NCBI GenBank assembly: GCA_012274445.1
Contig: JAAROD010000007.1
Location: 1-64,000, forward strand
Direction of reading: 5' to 3'
Length of the DNA stretch: 64,000 nt
DNA from: Sclerotiophoma versabilis
Lineage: Eukaryota; Ascomycota; Dothideomycetes; Pleosporales; Didymellaceae
In this document: piece after piece, positions 35,589 to 46,499 of the stretch
Layout: each line of letters begins with the position of its first letter
Numbering within the stretch: position 1 is the stretch's first letter
Notes under the pieces: model-generated
What the model was told of the DNA's origin: nothing
The model's database searches: none
Seen by the model: the letters and a program-made list of their open reading frames with translations, nothing else
Program-made: the position numbers and the translations under genes

Positions 35589-35979
35589 TATAATAGGCTA
35601 GGCCTTAGACTAGTACCTTAGCGCACAGAAGGCCTTAGGCACTCTAGCTAATTACGCTCTAGCCCTATAGGTTCTTAGTAGAACTCTAGTAATTTTAGTT
35701 TCTATAATAGGCCCTCTAAACTCTTTAGACTAGAGCCTACCTTACTACTATAAAGGCTACTAGAAGATTACAGACTCTATAAACAGGTCCTATATACCTT
35801 CTACCTTCTAGTATATATATATAAGACTCTATACTAGTAGTTAGGTATTAAATTTATTTAATTTCTACTTGTATACAGCTTTTAGCAGCTAGCTTCTTAT
35901 AATTAAATTTAATTACTTCTTTCTTCTACTGATATATACTAAAGAGTACTATCTAGAATAGATAGAACTACTAATAACA
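35589..35979 (+). repeat. Gypsy-A 5' LTR
   Basis: About 391 bp, from TATAATAGGCTAGG to AATAACA. The inverted match at 62184 down to about 61791 supports both ends; the left boundary is sharp because the two copies have different flanks there. Confidence 0.7.
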
Positions 35980-35989
35980 ATATAAGGCG

Positions 35990-36732
35990 CCTATTAAACT
36001 ACAGAATTAAGTTATATAATAGAAATAACTTAAGGTTAAATATCTATAGTAAAGTATAATACTAAGCTATTATAACCCTGTCTAAGGAATAGTAAGAAGA
36101 GGCTCTAAATAGAGCTATAATAAACCTAGTAAACTATCTACTATAGTTATAATTACTAGAGAATATATTAGTACTACTTAGCGCTAAGCTACTAGTTCTA
36201 ATAAGCGCCCTTAAGAAGTCTTAAGACAACTAACTCTAGAAATATATTACCTACCTAGTAGAAACTTAAGTATAGCAGCTTATAAGTTAATAGAACTTAA
36301 ACTCTAACGCTTTATCTATAATAGTAATACCTAATATTAGGTATTACTACTCCTCTTAACTAATAAAACTCCTAAATATAGAGAAGTTTAGTAGAAATAG
36401 ATAAGCATACTAGATGTTTAGATTCTAGATAATTAATAAACTTATATTACTAGAAGACTACTCTAGTATTAAGGTAGTATATATATTTAACTGTCTAGAA
36501 GAATAGGCTGTACACATAGGTCTTTTATAGAAAGATTAGAACCTAGATAGAATAATAGATAACTTCTAGGTATTTCTAGATAAATAGTATAAAGACTTCT
36601 TATTTAAGAAACACTTGCGTTAGAAGCTCTAGATAATTATAATAAAGAAATATAATTAGTCTCTAGAAACCTTTAATACAGAATTTATCTAACTAGTATA
36701 TAATATAGTAGAAGAAAATAATACCTAGAACC
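35990..36732 (+). pseudogene. Gypsy-A gag relic, first part
   Basis: This region leads into gag and breaks off at the Gypsy-B insertion after GAACC (36728-36732). It matches the inverted segment 61790-60632 of copy 3, which confirms that the sequence on both sides of the solo Copia-2 LTR there was once continuous. The frame is best readable near 36590-36700 (ETLALEALDNYNKE-like) and joins the continuation at 43996. Confidence 0.65.
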
Positions 36733-37526
36733 TATTACGATCCTGTGCAGACAAAGCAGCACAGTAATTAAGTAGCTAACTACAGCTCTTACTTATAAAC
36801 TAGAGGCAGAGCTAGAAAGAACCCCTTTATATAGTTATATAATATACTTATTAATAAGCATAATATATATAACTTGCTTATTAATAAGTGTCGCACAAGC
36901 AAGCTGCTAGCTCGCCGCTAGGCTAAGCAAGGCGTTGTTGCATCAGAGCTAGGCATCACCTAAAGTATAAGCCTGTGCGCCCGAGCTTATAGCCGACCCT
37001 TGAGAAGCTTGGTAGTTAAGCCAACCACAGTTGAGCAGACCCGCTACTGCCCACAAGCTCGATTCTAGAGTCACGTAACCAACAATATTTCCTTTGTATA
37101 TAAACAGTCGTTACGTCTAGATAGATAGGCACTAATTAATTATTCAATTACCTAAGTATTGTACTGCAAGCTCGTTAACAATAAGCATTATATATTATTA
37201 CTTATTAATAAGCAATGCTATGTATCTTATTAGACTAACCCTAGTTACTTATTAATAAGTATTATCTCCTAGTAAGTATATAGTTAGTAGGAATACAACC
37301 CTTATAGTTTGTGTTTAACTTAGTTAATTAAGTTTGTCTTTAGAATCTTAACTCTAACTCTTAAGCTAGATAGTCTACTCTATACTACTTATTATTACCC
37401 TCTATTATTATAGTGTTTTACTAGGCAATAACTCTAACTCTTATAGACTCTTCTGTACTAGCGCTTATCTCTAAGAACTAATATAAATAGTACTTATAAG
37501 CTTTACTTAAAAGTATAACTTTAATA
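36733..37526 (+). repeat. Gypsy-B copy 2, 5' LTR (interrupted)
   Basis: Starts TATTACGATCC and ends ACTTTAATA; contains the solo Copia-B LTR at 36889-37180. Removing the insert and one ATAAG gives 497 bp, equal to the 3' LTR. Its first part keeps more CA and TG than the LTRs at 43499 and 56904. Confidence 0.88.
36889..37180 (+). repeat. Solo Copia-B LTR, almost free of RIP
   Basis: Exactly 292 bp, the length of the LTRs of both complete Copia-B elements, starting TGTCGCAC and ending GTTAACA. ATAAG flanks it on both sides (36884-36888, 37181-37185). Unlike everything around it, it keeps CA, TG and CG dinucleotides. Comparison with 46186-46477 shows C to T and G to A changes in the latter. It gives the nearest thing to the unmutated family sequence in this window. 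It arose by recombination between the two LTRs of an inserted element. Confidence 0.92.
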
Positions 37527-37559
37527 CTTTAAACACCTCTAAAGATATATACTACTTTA

Positions 37560-39640
37560 GGAACCTATGCTACCTCTAGTAGCTCTTGCACTTAACAATC
37601 TAATAATAATATTAAGATAGAATAAGTGCTAGCTATACGCTCTAGAGTTAGTATTACTAAACCTAACCTCTACTATAGTAAATAACATAAGCTAGAGAAC
37701 TAGCTTATATAGTAGGACCTCTTCTTTATGTTTTAGAAAGAAGACATTACTAAAGAAAAATAAGTTACTTTTATTGCTAGCTTTATGCAAGACAAGGCTT
37801 TTACTTAGATTAAACTCTTTCTCTAATACTACTACGCTAATAGAGACTTAACAGCAATTAACTCTTAGTTTAAGAACTTTAACCTATTTAAGGAATAGAT
37901 TTAACCTATATTTAGAGTTTTAAATAAACTAGTAATCGCACGTTGCAATATCTAACGCATTTATTAGAAATAATCTGCTACTAACTACGCTGCTAACTTC
38001 TAGCAGCTAGCTGCGTTTACTAGATAGGATAATATAGTATTAATAACTATATTCTATTAGGGACTAAAGCCTAAGGTTAAGGAGGAGCTTATATATACTA
38101 CTGCAAGTACTAATAACTTTAATAACCTAGTTAATAAAGCTATTAGTATTAATATTAAGCTTTATAAGCTTTAGCAGAAACTTAGAAATAATTTATAAAT
38201 ATGCGTTGCGCCTATAGAATAACGCCTACTACTATGCAACCTATAGCATAATAACCTTAATTAAGAAAACTAAGAAAACAACTACTATTAGTTAAACACT
38301 AGACACCGCGTATATAGTAGCACTAGTAGTAGTTACTATAGACTAGAGGCTATAGACCTGTTTAATATTAATAAGAGACTAGAACTGTAATAGAATTAGA
38401 AAAATAAGAGTAGTAACAGGAAGAACAAGTCTAGTATAACTTATTACAGATATAGCAAGTAAGGCTACTATACTAAGAATTATTAATAAAAATTAAGGTA
38501 ATTTAATAACTTAATATACTTACCTATAAGAATATAGATACTAGTAATAAATAGAAGGTTCTTACTAATAATATAGAACGTCTTATAAAAGACCCTAAGA
38601 CTAGATCTAATAATAATTATATTAAACTATCTAATAAGAATATATAGAATGTCTAAAGCTAAGCACTTATACTATACTAAGAGTTAGATAAATAGCAGAA
38701 GTATCTATAGAACCTAATAGAATAACTATTAATATAGATAAGATAGATATATAAATAAGAACTAAAAGTGTATAAGTATAAGTAGCCTACTATATCTTAG
38801 TAACTATATAATACTACTAGATAAGAGGTAGATAGAGGTATTATCTACGCCTCTAATACTAAAGAGAGTTAGTATAATATAGATATGCGTAAGTTTAATA
38901 AGCATATAGAAGTAGAATTAGTATATTAAGAATTCTAAGATAATAACACTACCTTTTAAGAAAACTATAATTAGATTACTAAGAGTATTAACAAGAAACT
39001 ATAATAAATAGCACTTTAAACTTACACAGAATAACAACAGGTTAATAACCTAAGCAAATTCTAATAGGATTAGTAGAAACATAATTTTAATAAACTTAGT
39101 GCTAGTAACTATGCTATATAATAGAAGCTTAAGTAATAAGTAAAAAATAACTAAAGCAGAAATAAACCTAACTTTAACAGGAAGCTAGCGTTACTTCTAA
39201 ACCTATAACTAGAGTATGCCTTAGACTACTAGAATCTAAATTATAGAAAGCTATTATAGATAGCATGCGTGTACAACGCCTATTACATACATAAATTAGA
39301 AAAACTAGAGAAGAGATAGTTTCTAACTCCTAGTACTATATATAGAAAACAATAGTATAATTATAAGAATAATATGTGCAAAATATACCTCTAGAATAAG
39401 TATTCTAAGCTGTACTTCCTAGGCACAGATAATTATTAGGTAATTATATATACATAATTAGTTATTAACAGCTTCTACTATAATTTATATTAGTAGTGTT
39501 ACTTTAACCTAAACTATAAGCTATATAAAGGCAGTAAGATTATCTATAGATTTAGTAATAAGAAGACTTTTTTAGGTAAGCGCTAAAAAAGTGCTCTGCT
39601 AAGTAATCTCTTAATACTATTAGAGACAGCTTACTTATTA
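37560..39640 (+). pseudogene. Gypsy-B copy 2 gag relic
   Basis: The frame starts near the first bases after the 5' LTR and runs to the protease. The zinc knuckle at 38442-38483 keeps CX2CX4HX4C spacing but all four ligands read Tyr. Upstream regions such as FLQYYYANRDLTAI-like (about 37820-37860) belong to the capsid-like part. A further gag C-terminal section continues to about 39590 and matches copy 3 (57420-59470). Gag would package element RNA; here TAG/TAA stops abound. Confidence 0.7.
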
Positions 39641-42600
39641 GACTACTTATTAGGTTAAATAGAGTAGTATTATTAGTACTCTTAGACTTAAGAGCATAGG
39701 CAAACTATATATTCTAGATAGTAATATACTAAGCAGGTCTTATACTATGCATAAAGAAATATACCTATTTACTCTAAGTAGCTAATAGAGAATTAATACT
39801 AGAAGAACTATATATTATATAGAAAGTAATAACAGTCTCTCTAGAGATACAGAGGTACTATAAGAAACTAACTCTAGACGTCTTTATAAAGGCTATGCAT
39901 AATATTATACTAGAACTTTTCTAGTTATAAAAGTATAATCTAGAAATAGACTAGATATAGAAAAGACTTTTATTAAGATAATATAAATACAGTACTAATA
40001 TATTAAAGCCTACGCAGCGCACGCTGTAGCTAGTAGATAAGAAGAAAATTAATAACATCTCTTTAATATATAAGACGCGCTAAGATAGAGTAGTTAACTA
40101 TGTAGATAAAGAAAGCCCCTCTATAACAGTTAAGAAGAATAAGAGTATACCTTCTAGTATACTAGATGTGTATAGATAGTATACCTAGATATTTAAAGAA
40201 GAGTTATCTATAAAAGTACTACCTAAGCATTAACCTTAGAATTATAAGATTAAACTTAAAGAAGAGAAAGAACTACTCTTTAGGCCTATATACTAATTAT
40301 CTAAGAAAGAGCTTAAGATATTATATAAGTATATTAAGGAAAACCTTATAAAGAGATTTATTAGAAAATCTAAATCTCTAGCAGAATTCCCTATTCTATT
40401 TATACTAAAGAAAGATAGTAAGCTAAGGCTTTATATTAACTACTAGAAGTTAAATAATATTACTATTAAGAATTATTATCTACTACTTAATATATCTAAG
40501 TTATAGAACTAGTTATTAGGAGTAAAGTTCTTTACTGCGCTTAACTTACGCAGAGTATATAACCTTATACGCATAAAGAAAGGCAAAGAATAGAAAATAG
40601 TATTTAGAACCTATTATAGTTACTATAAGTATATAGTTATACTATTTAGGCTAACTAATACACTAGCAGTATATTAGGCACTAATTAATAATATGTTGCA
40701 AGCACACCTAGATATTATAGTAGTAGTATACCTTAATAACATCCTAGTATATAGTAAAACACTAGAAGAATATAAGGTCTATATATAATAAGTATTAGAA
40801 TACTTAGTAATAGCAGACCTTAGGCTAAAGCTAGAAAAGTATAAATAGTATAAGGAAGAAGTAGAGTTTCTTAGCTATATTATAAGAAGATATAGAGTTA
40901 AGATAAGTAAAAAGAAAATCTAGGTTATAAAGAATTAGCTAACACCTACTATAGTTAAGAGAATCTAGAAATTTCTTAAGTTTATTAACTTTAACTAATA
41001 CTTTATTAAGAACTACTCTATAAAGGCTCTACTACTTATAAGACTTACGCAGAAGGATATACTCTTTAAGTAGAAATAAGTATAGAAAGACACTTTCTAA
41101 TTACTTAAGTAAGTATATATAGAGCCTCCTACACTAATTATATTTAAGAGTAGTAAACCTGCGCACCTTAAAATAGATGCCTTAGATTTAGTATTAGAAG
41201 CATGTATTACTTAAGAATAAAACAGTTAATAGCACCTAATTACCTACTACTTAAGAAAGTTTATAGTACTAGAAGAATATTATAATATATATAATAAAGA
41301 GCTTATAGCTATTATTAATATATTATAATATTAGAGAGTATATGCAGAGAGCTGCTTAGAACTTACTATCTATATAGATTATAAGAACTTAGTATATTTT
41401 ACTACTACTAAGGTTCTAAACTAACAGTAAGTATGCTAGTTAGAAATGCTTAGTTAGTATAAGTTTAAGATCCTGTATATACTAGAAAAAGAAAATAGCA
41501 GAGTAGATATACTTAGCTAATACTATAACCTTATAGGTAAAAAGATAGTTAATAAGTTTACTATTCTTAGAGTTAATAAAGATAGGTTACTAGAACTAAT
41601 ACAGTAGCTTAACCTAGTAATATAAGTTTAGCAGGAATAACGCATTCTAGAGTAAGTACTAGAGGAACTTTAAGAAGAAGTTATTTTAAGATATTATAAT
41701 AATACACTATATAGACACTCTAGTGTTACCTGTACTATAGAACTTATTAAGTAATATTATAAGTTTCCTAATATAAAAGATAAGGTTACTAAGTTTATTA
41801 GAAACTATATATAGTGCTAGTAGAATAAGTATAGTACATATACTAAGTATAGAGAAGTATAGGTAATAGAGCTACTTATAGCACTATAGATAAATATTAT
41901 AATAGATTTTATTATATAGCTACTACTCTCTAAGAACCCTCTTATAGAATATACTTATAACTTAATTTTTATTATAGTAGATTAATTTACTAAATACACT
42001 AAAATAATACTATTTAGACATAGCTATACTATATAATAGCTAGCTATAGTATTTATTAATTAGATTATTTACTACTATAGAATACCTAAATTAATTATTA
42101 GTAACAGAGATAAGCTTTTTATATTAAACTATTAGACTATAATACTTACTATATTAGGTACTAAGAAAAAGCTATCTACAGCCTATTATCTACAGACAGA
42201 TAAATAAATAAAAAGAATAAATTAGACTATAGAAATATACCTTTAAATCTATAGTAACTAGAAATAAGATAACTAGGTTTTACTATTACCTATAGCATAA
42301 ATTGCATATAATAATAAGTTATTAGAAGTAATAGGTATAACACTATTCTTTACAAACTATAGGAGATACCTAAATCTCTTTACTTAATCTCTTAATTACT
42401 CTATTTAGACAGAATTAGTAATAGCTTTAGTAGTTAGACTAAAGAAAGTATATTAGAAATTACTTAAAAACATTGCATAAGCTTAGGAATAAGCTATTTT
42501 ATATATTAACTAGAAATAAAAAACAGTACCTTAGCTAAAAGAGAGAAATAAAGTTTATCTTCTTATAAAAAATCTTAGAATATAAAAAGTAATAAAAAAA

Positions 42601-42900
42601 CTAAATAAGGTTAAGGTTAGACTATTTTTTATTTCTAAATAAATTAGCCTAGTTAACTATTAACTTAAGCTACCTAAGAATGTAAAGATCTATCTAGTGT
42701 TCTATATCTTGCTATTAGAACCTACTAACCTAAGAATACTAATCTAGAAAGACTTCTACTACTAAGCTAATAGTAATAATAAGTAGGAAGTTAAAAAAAT
42801 AGTAACATATTAAAGAACTAAGAAAGGTATTTAATACCTAGTTAAGTAGTTAGAATACCTAGAATAAGAAAATATATAGAAACCTCTAATATACTTTATA
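39640..42900 (+). pseudogene. Gypsy-B copy 2 pol relic
   Basis: Domains in order: protease with VLLDLRAQANYI-like run at about 39670-39712, where the family Gly after Asp is Arg; reverse transcriptase about 40200-41000 with box YLNN at 40729-40740; RNase H about 41100-41550; integrase about 41650-42430; and a C-terminal chromodomain-like region about 42640-42900 (VLYLAIRT-like). The chromodomain assignment is weak. Both RT catalytic Asp codons are Asn. The order is that of a chromovirus-type Gypsy element. Confidence 0.7.
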
Positions 42901-42904
42901 AACT

Positions 42905-43490
42905 GCTACTAATTAGTATAGAGGTACTATAGTTTATAACAGACTTCTTAATAAGCCTAAAAGTAGCCTAGATTATAAGTAAGGTATATATACCTATTAA
43001 CACTACTAGATAATCTATCTTCTTAGTAAGATCTAGTTTCCCTAATTTAGCTATTTTATTTACTATACACAGCGCCTTTTACTGCACATAATTCTTAGCT
43101 TATTTTAGAACCTTCTTATTTTATAATAACTACGCAATAATAGTTACTAATAAAGTTTTAGCTTCTTCTACCTTCTTTTTATACTCTTTATAAGTATAAT
43201 CTAGTAACTTCTATAATATATTAATATAAGGCTTCTTAGCCTTTATACACTTAGTATACTTTAGATACTTTATAGTGTTTAGTATAATATAGTACTTATA
43301 GCCTTTAAAGAAATAATAGTTATAGAGGACTTTAGTAGAAGTATTAGCTTAATAAATTTCTAGACTAAGTTAAAGATTATAGGTATAAGAAGATATTTTA
43401 ATATACTAGTTACTAGATATAGAGATAAGCTTAGCTTTATATAAGCCTAGATTCTAGTTATATAGTTTAAAGATAAACCTAAAAGAAGAG
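42905..43490 (-). pseudogene. Antisense accessory ORF relic in Gypsy-B
   Basis: Between pol and the 3' LTR the minus strand has one frame (about 195 codons) with only about 11 stops, all TAG or TAA; the next frame has more than twice as many. The protein is Lys-rich and coherent. It has a KYTKCIKAKKPY run (around 43200), whose spacing suggests a former multi-Cys motif, since Tyr is what RIP makes of Cys. A predicted helical KEYKKKVEEAKTLL stretch (around 43120) follows, and a later NKIAKLGKLDLTKK run. It lies opposite to gag-pol. I do not recognise it with certainty; its Cys-pair, Pro and coiled-coil layout resembles some uncharacterised fungal proteins. No function is proposed. Confidence 0.5.
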
Positions 43491-43498
43491 AAGGATAG

Positions 43499-43995
43499 TG
43501 TTATAATCCTGTGAAGATAAAGCAGTATAGTAAATAAGTAGCTAACTATAGCTCTTACTTATAAACTAGAGGTAGAGCTAGGAAGAACCCCTTTGCACAG
43601 TTACGTAACATGCTTATTAATAAGTATAATATATATAACTTACTTATTAATAAGTATTATATATTATTACTTATTAATAAGCAACGCTATATATCTTATT
43701 AGACTAACTCTAGTTACTTATTAATAAGTATTATCTCCTAGTAAGTATATAGTTAGTAGGAATATAACCCTTATAGTTTGTGTTTAACTTAGTTAATTAA
43801 GTTTATCTTTAAAATCTTAATCCTAACTCTTAAGCTAGATAGTCTACTCTATACTACTTATTATTACCCTCTTTAATTATAGTGTTTTACTAGGTAATAA
43901 CTTTAACTCTTACAGACCCTCCTGTACTAGCGCTTATCCCTAAGAACTAATATAAATAGTGCTTATAAGCTTTACTTAAAAGTATAACTTTAATA
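43499..43995 (+). repeat. Gypsy-B copy 2, 3' LTR
   Basis: 497 bp, TGTTATAATCC to ACTTTAATA. Four copies of the 12-bp palindrome CTTATTAATAAG lie at 43613, 43643, 43670 and 43717 (start positions). Followed by GAACT. Confidence 0.9.
43613..43728. repeat. Four CTTATTAATAAG palindromes in the Gypsy-B LTR
   Basis: Perfect 12-bp palindromes at 43613-43624, 43643-43654, 43670-43681 and 43717-43728. The same array is recognisable in the LTRs at 36733 (interrupted by the solo LTR) and 56904. Position within the LTR (upstream half) would suit a transcription factor site or hairpin-forming element; that is inference. Confidence 0.7.
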
Positions 43996-45000
43996 GAACT
44001 TTAAGATAAGGTATATATTAGTACTCTACCTAGATCTTTAAGAGAATAATATTAGTAGTTATTATAGAAGAATAGGACCTCTAGGCGCTTATAGTAAGAG
44101 TTTCTAAAGTAGATATTAATATATAATAAGTATAAAGTTATATTAATAGAAACTTTAATAGAAGTAATAAAAAACCTAATAATAATAATAAAATAAATTA
44201 AGAAGCTACTAAGGCCTATATAGGTTATATAGAACTAGATAACTATAAAAGAGTAGAATAGTAGCCTAAAGAAATAATAGAAAAATAGAGGTCTAATAAC
44301 TAGTGTGTATATTATAAAAAGAATAGCTACTATATAAACTAATATAAACTTAGACTAGTAAAAAGGCCTAATAGTATCTAGGTAAAAGCTATAACTATAA
44401 CTAACACTCTAAAAGAAATCTCTTAATTAGAGAGATCTAACTTAGAAAACTAGTTACTTCTACCTATAGACACAGATAGGAGTTAAGAAGAAAGTAAAGA
44501 AAAATAAATCTTTTAGAGAATTCTACTAGTAGTAGCTAGATAGTAAACCTATATCCCTCTACACACTAGTAGATAAAATAGCTATAGTATATATACTAAT
44601 TAATACTAGTTATCTAACCTATAGAATTATCTTTTTTAAATTTATAAAAAAATATAAACTATTATACACCTAAGCTTATAAGAGAAGAATAACTAGTATT
44701 ACTAGAAAGATATTATAGATTATAGAAGTAACTAAGTTTAATTTAGATATAGATAGATATAAAGAAACTATATAGGCTTATATTTTAGAAGATAAAGAAA
44801 AAATATAACCTTATACTAGAACAGCCCTAAATAGACTAGTATAATATAATACTAGTACTTATAAAAAAGTTAATGTTTATATACTTCTCTAAAATATAAG
44901 TAAGAAGCTAAGAAGAAATTAAACCTAACTAGGTTATATAATAGGTAAACCTAGCTCTATTCTAGGCTCTATAAAAGAGGTCTTATAAAAACCTAAATAC
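43996..45000 (+). pseudogene. Gypsy-A gag end and protease relic
   Basis: This continues Gypsy-A gag directly after the Gypsy-B target-site duplication (GAACT, 43996-44000). The zinc knuckle at 44304-44345 has CX2CX4HX4C spacing; the first Cys survives and the other Cys and the His positions read Tyr. The protease follows, with LINTSY (about 44595-44615) where retroviral-type aspartic proteases have LVDTGx. Both the Asp and the Gly are replaced by RIP-type changes. The knuckle would bind element RNA; the protease would process the polyprotein. Confidence 0.7.
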
Positions 45001-46185
45001 TATAGTCTTTTCTACTTTAATAGTAGATATTTAGAAGGTACTTAAGAAAAAAGAGTTAGTAAACCTATAAACAGTTCTACTAGACTATTTAAAAAGTAAA
45101 TACTTAATATTTCTAAAAACAGAAGCTAATAAGCTTACTCTCTACTAAGGGCTAGATATTAACTACTCTATAGAGTTAATAGAAGAAAATAGAAAACTAG
45201 CTACTATTCTCTAGAGTCTACTTTATAATATATCTAGAAAAGAACTCTTAGTACTTAGGTAATAACTAACTAGCTACCTAGATAAAGAATTTATATAAGT
45301 TAGTAAGTTAAGTATATTAGCTCTAGTTTTCTTTATAAAGAAACTAAGTAGAGAACTAAGGTTCTATATAGACTACTAAGTACTAAATACTATTATAAAG
45401 AAGAACTAATACTTCTTTCTATTAATATATAAAAAACTATCTTATATCTTAAAGGTAAAGTAGTTTACTAAGGTTAATATAATCTAAGTCTTTTATAAGA
45501 TCTATATAGTAGACAGAGATAAATAGAAAACTACCTTCTAGACCTGCTTTAGCCTCTATAAATAGTTAGTAATACTATTTAGGTTAGCTAATACTTCTAG
45601 CACCTTCTAATAGTATATTAATTAAACACTCTAAGAATACCTTAATAAATAGTACTCTGCTTATATTAATAATATACTAATTTACTCTAGTAGAAGTAAA
45701 AAAGAATATAAATAGAAAGTACTTAAGATTATATAGAAACTAGGTAAAGCTAGCCTATATCTAAACGTAGAGAAGAGTAAATTCTCTGTCTAGTTTACTA
45801 AATACCTTAAATTTATTATTTAAGCTAGGAAGAGTATTAGTATAAACCTAGAGAAGGTTGTAGTAATTAAGGCATAGAAAGCCTCTAAGATAGTAAAAGG
45901 TTTCTAAAGTTTTCTTAAATATACTAACTTCTACTAATAGTTTATTAACAGATTCTTATCTATAGTAGAACTCTTAATAAGGTTAACTAGAAAGAACTCT
46001 AACTTTATATAGAAACCTACCTAATATAAGGCCTTTAAAATAATAAAAGAAGCCTTTATTATAGAACCTACTCTAGCTAACTTTAACCTAGATCTAAAGA
46101 TAGTTCTAGAATATAACACCTCTAGATAGGTAATAAGAGGAGTACTCTCCTAGTTTAGCAAAGACAGCGCTCTTTAAACAGTAGC
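45000..46185 (+). pseudogene. Gypsy-A reverse transcriptase relic
   Basis: A Ty3/Gypsy reverse transcriptase with the YxDD box at 45662-45673 reading YINN, so both catalytic Asp residues are lost. Upstream runs match the family, for example FYIDYQVLNTIIKKNQ-like around 45362-45420. Downstream, FLKYTNFYQQFI-like (around 45915) matches the conserved FLGFANFYRRFI. The frame runs to GTAGC (46181-46185), one copy of the Copia-B target-site duplication, inside the RNase H region. The frame continues at 53646. Confidence 0.8.
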
Positions 46186-46477
46186 TATTGCATAAGTAAG
46201 CTGCTAGCTTACTGCTAGGCTAAGTAAGGCGTTGTTATATTAGAGCTAGGTATTACCTAAAGTATAAGCCTGTGCGCCTAAGCTTATAGCTAACTCTTAA
46301 GAAGCTTAGTAGTTAAGCTAACTATAGTTAAGCAGACCTACTACTACCTATAAGCTTAATTCTAGAGTTATATAACTAATAATATTTCCTTTATATATAA
46401 ATAGTTATTACGTCTAGATAGATAGGCACTAATTAATTATTTAATTACCTAAGTATTATACTATAAGCTTATTAATA
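46186..46477 (+). repeat. Copia-B copy 2, 5' LTR
   Basis: 292 bp, TATTGCATAAG to GCTTATTAATA; transitions separate it from the solo LTR at 36889-37180. Confidence 0.92.
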
Positions 46478-46495
46478 GTTATAAGCCTAGCTTCT
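46478..46495 (+). other. Copia-B copy 2 primer-binding site
   Basis: GTTATAAGCCTAGCTTCT immediately after the 5' LTR; same tRNA-iMet anticodon-arm type as the other Copia families. Confidence 0.65.
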
Positions 46496-46499
46496 AAAG

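Larger units (their letters stand above)
36733..43995 (+). mobile_element. Gypsy-B copy 2, complete, with solo Copia-B LTR
   Basis: A complete plus-strand Ty3/Gypsy element of 7263 bp, or 6966 bp without the nested solo LTR and its duplication. The 5' LTR is 36733-37526 (497 bp once the 297-bp insert is removed) and the 3' LTR is 43499-43995 (497 bp), an exact length match. The flanking GAACC (36728-36732) and GAACT (43996-44000) are a 5-bp duplication differing by one C/T change. Order: gag, protease, RT, RNase H, integrase, chromodomain-like region, then about 600 bp with an antisense frame, then LTR. It interrupts Gypsy-A gag. Confidence 0.9.

Noticed and set aside
43613..43728. Repeated CTTATTAATAAG as a CRISPR array or replication origin
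   Set aside because: Palindromes are unevenly spaced, lie within an LTR and recur in the other LTR copies.
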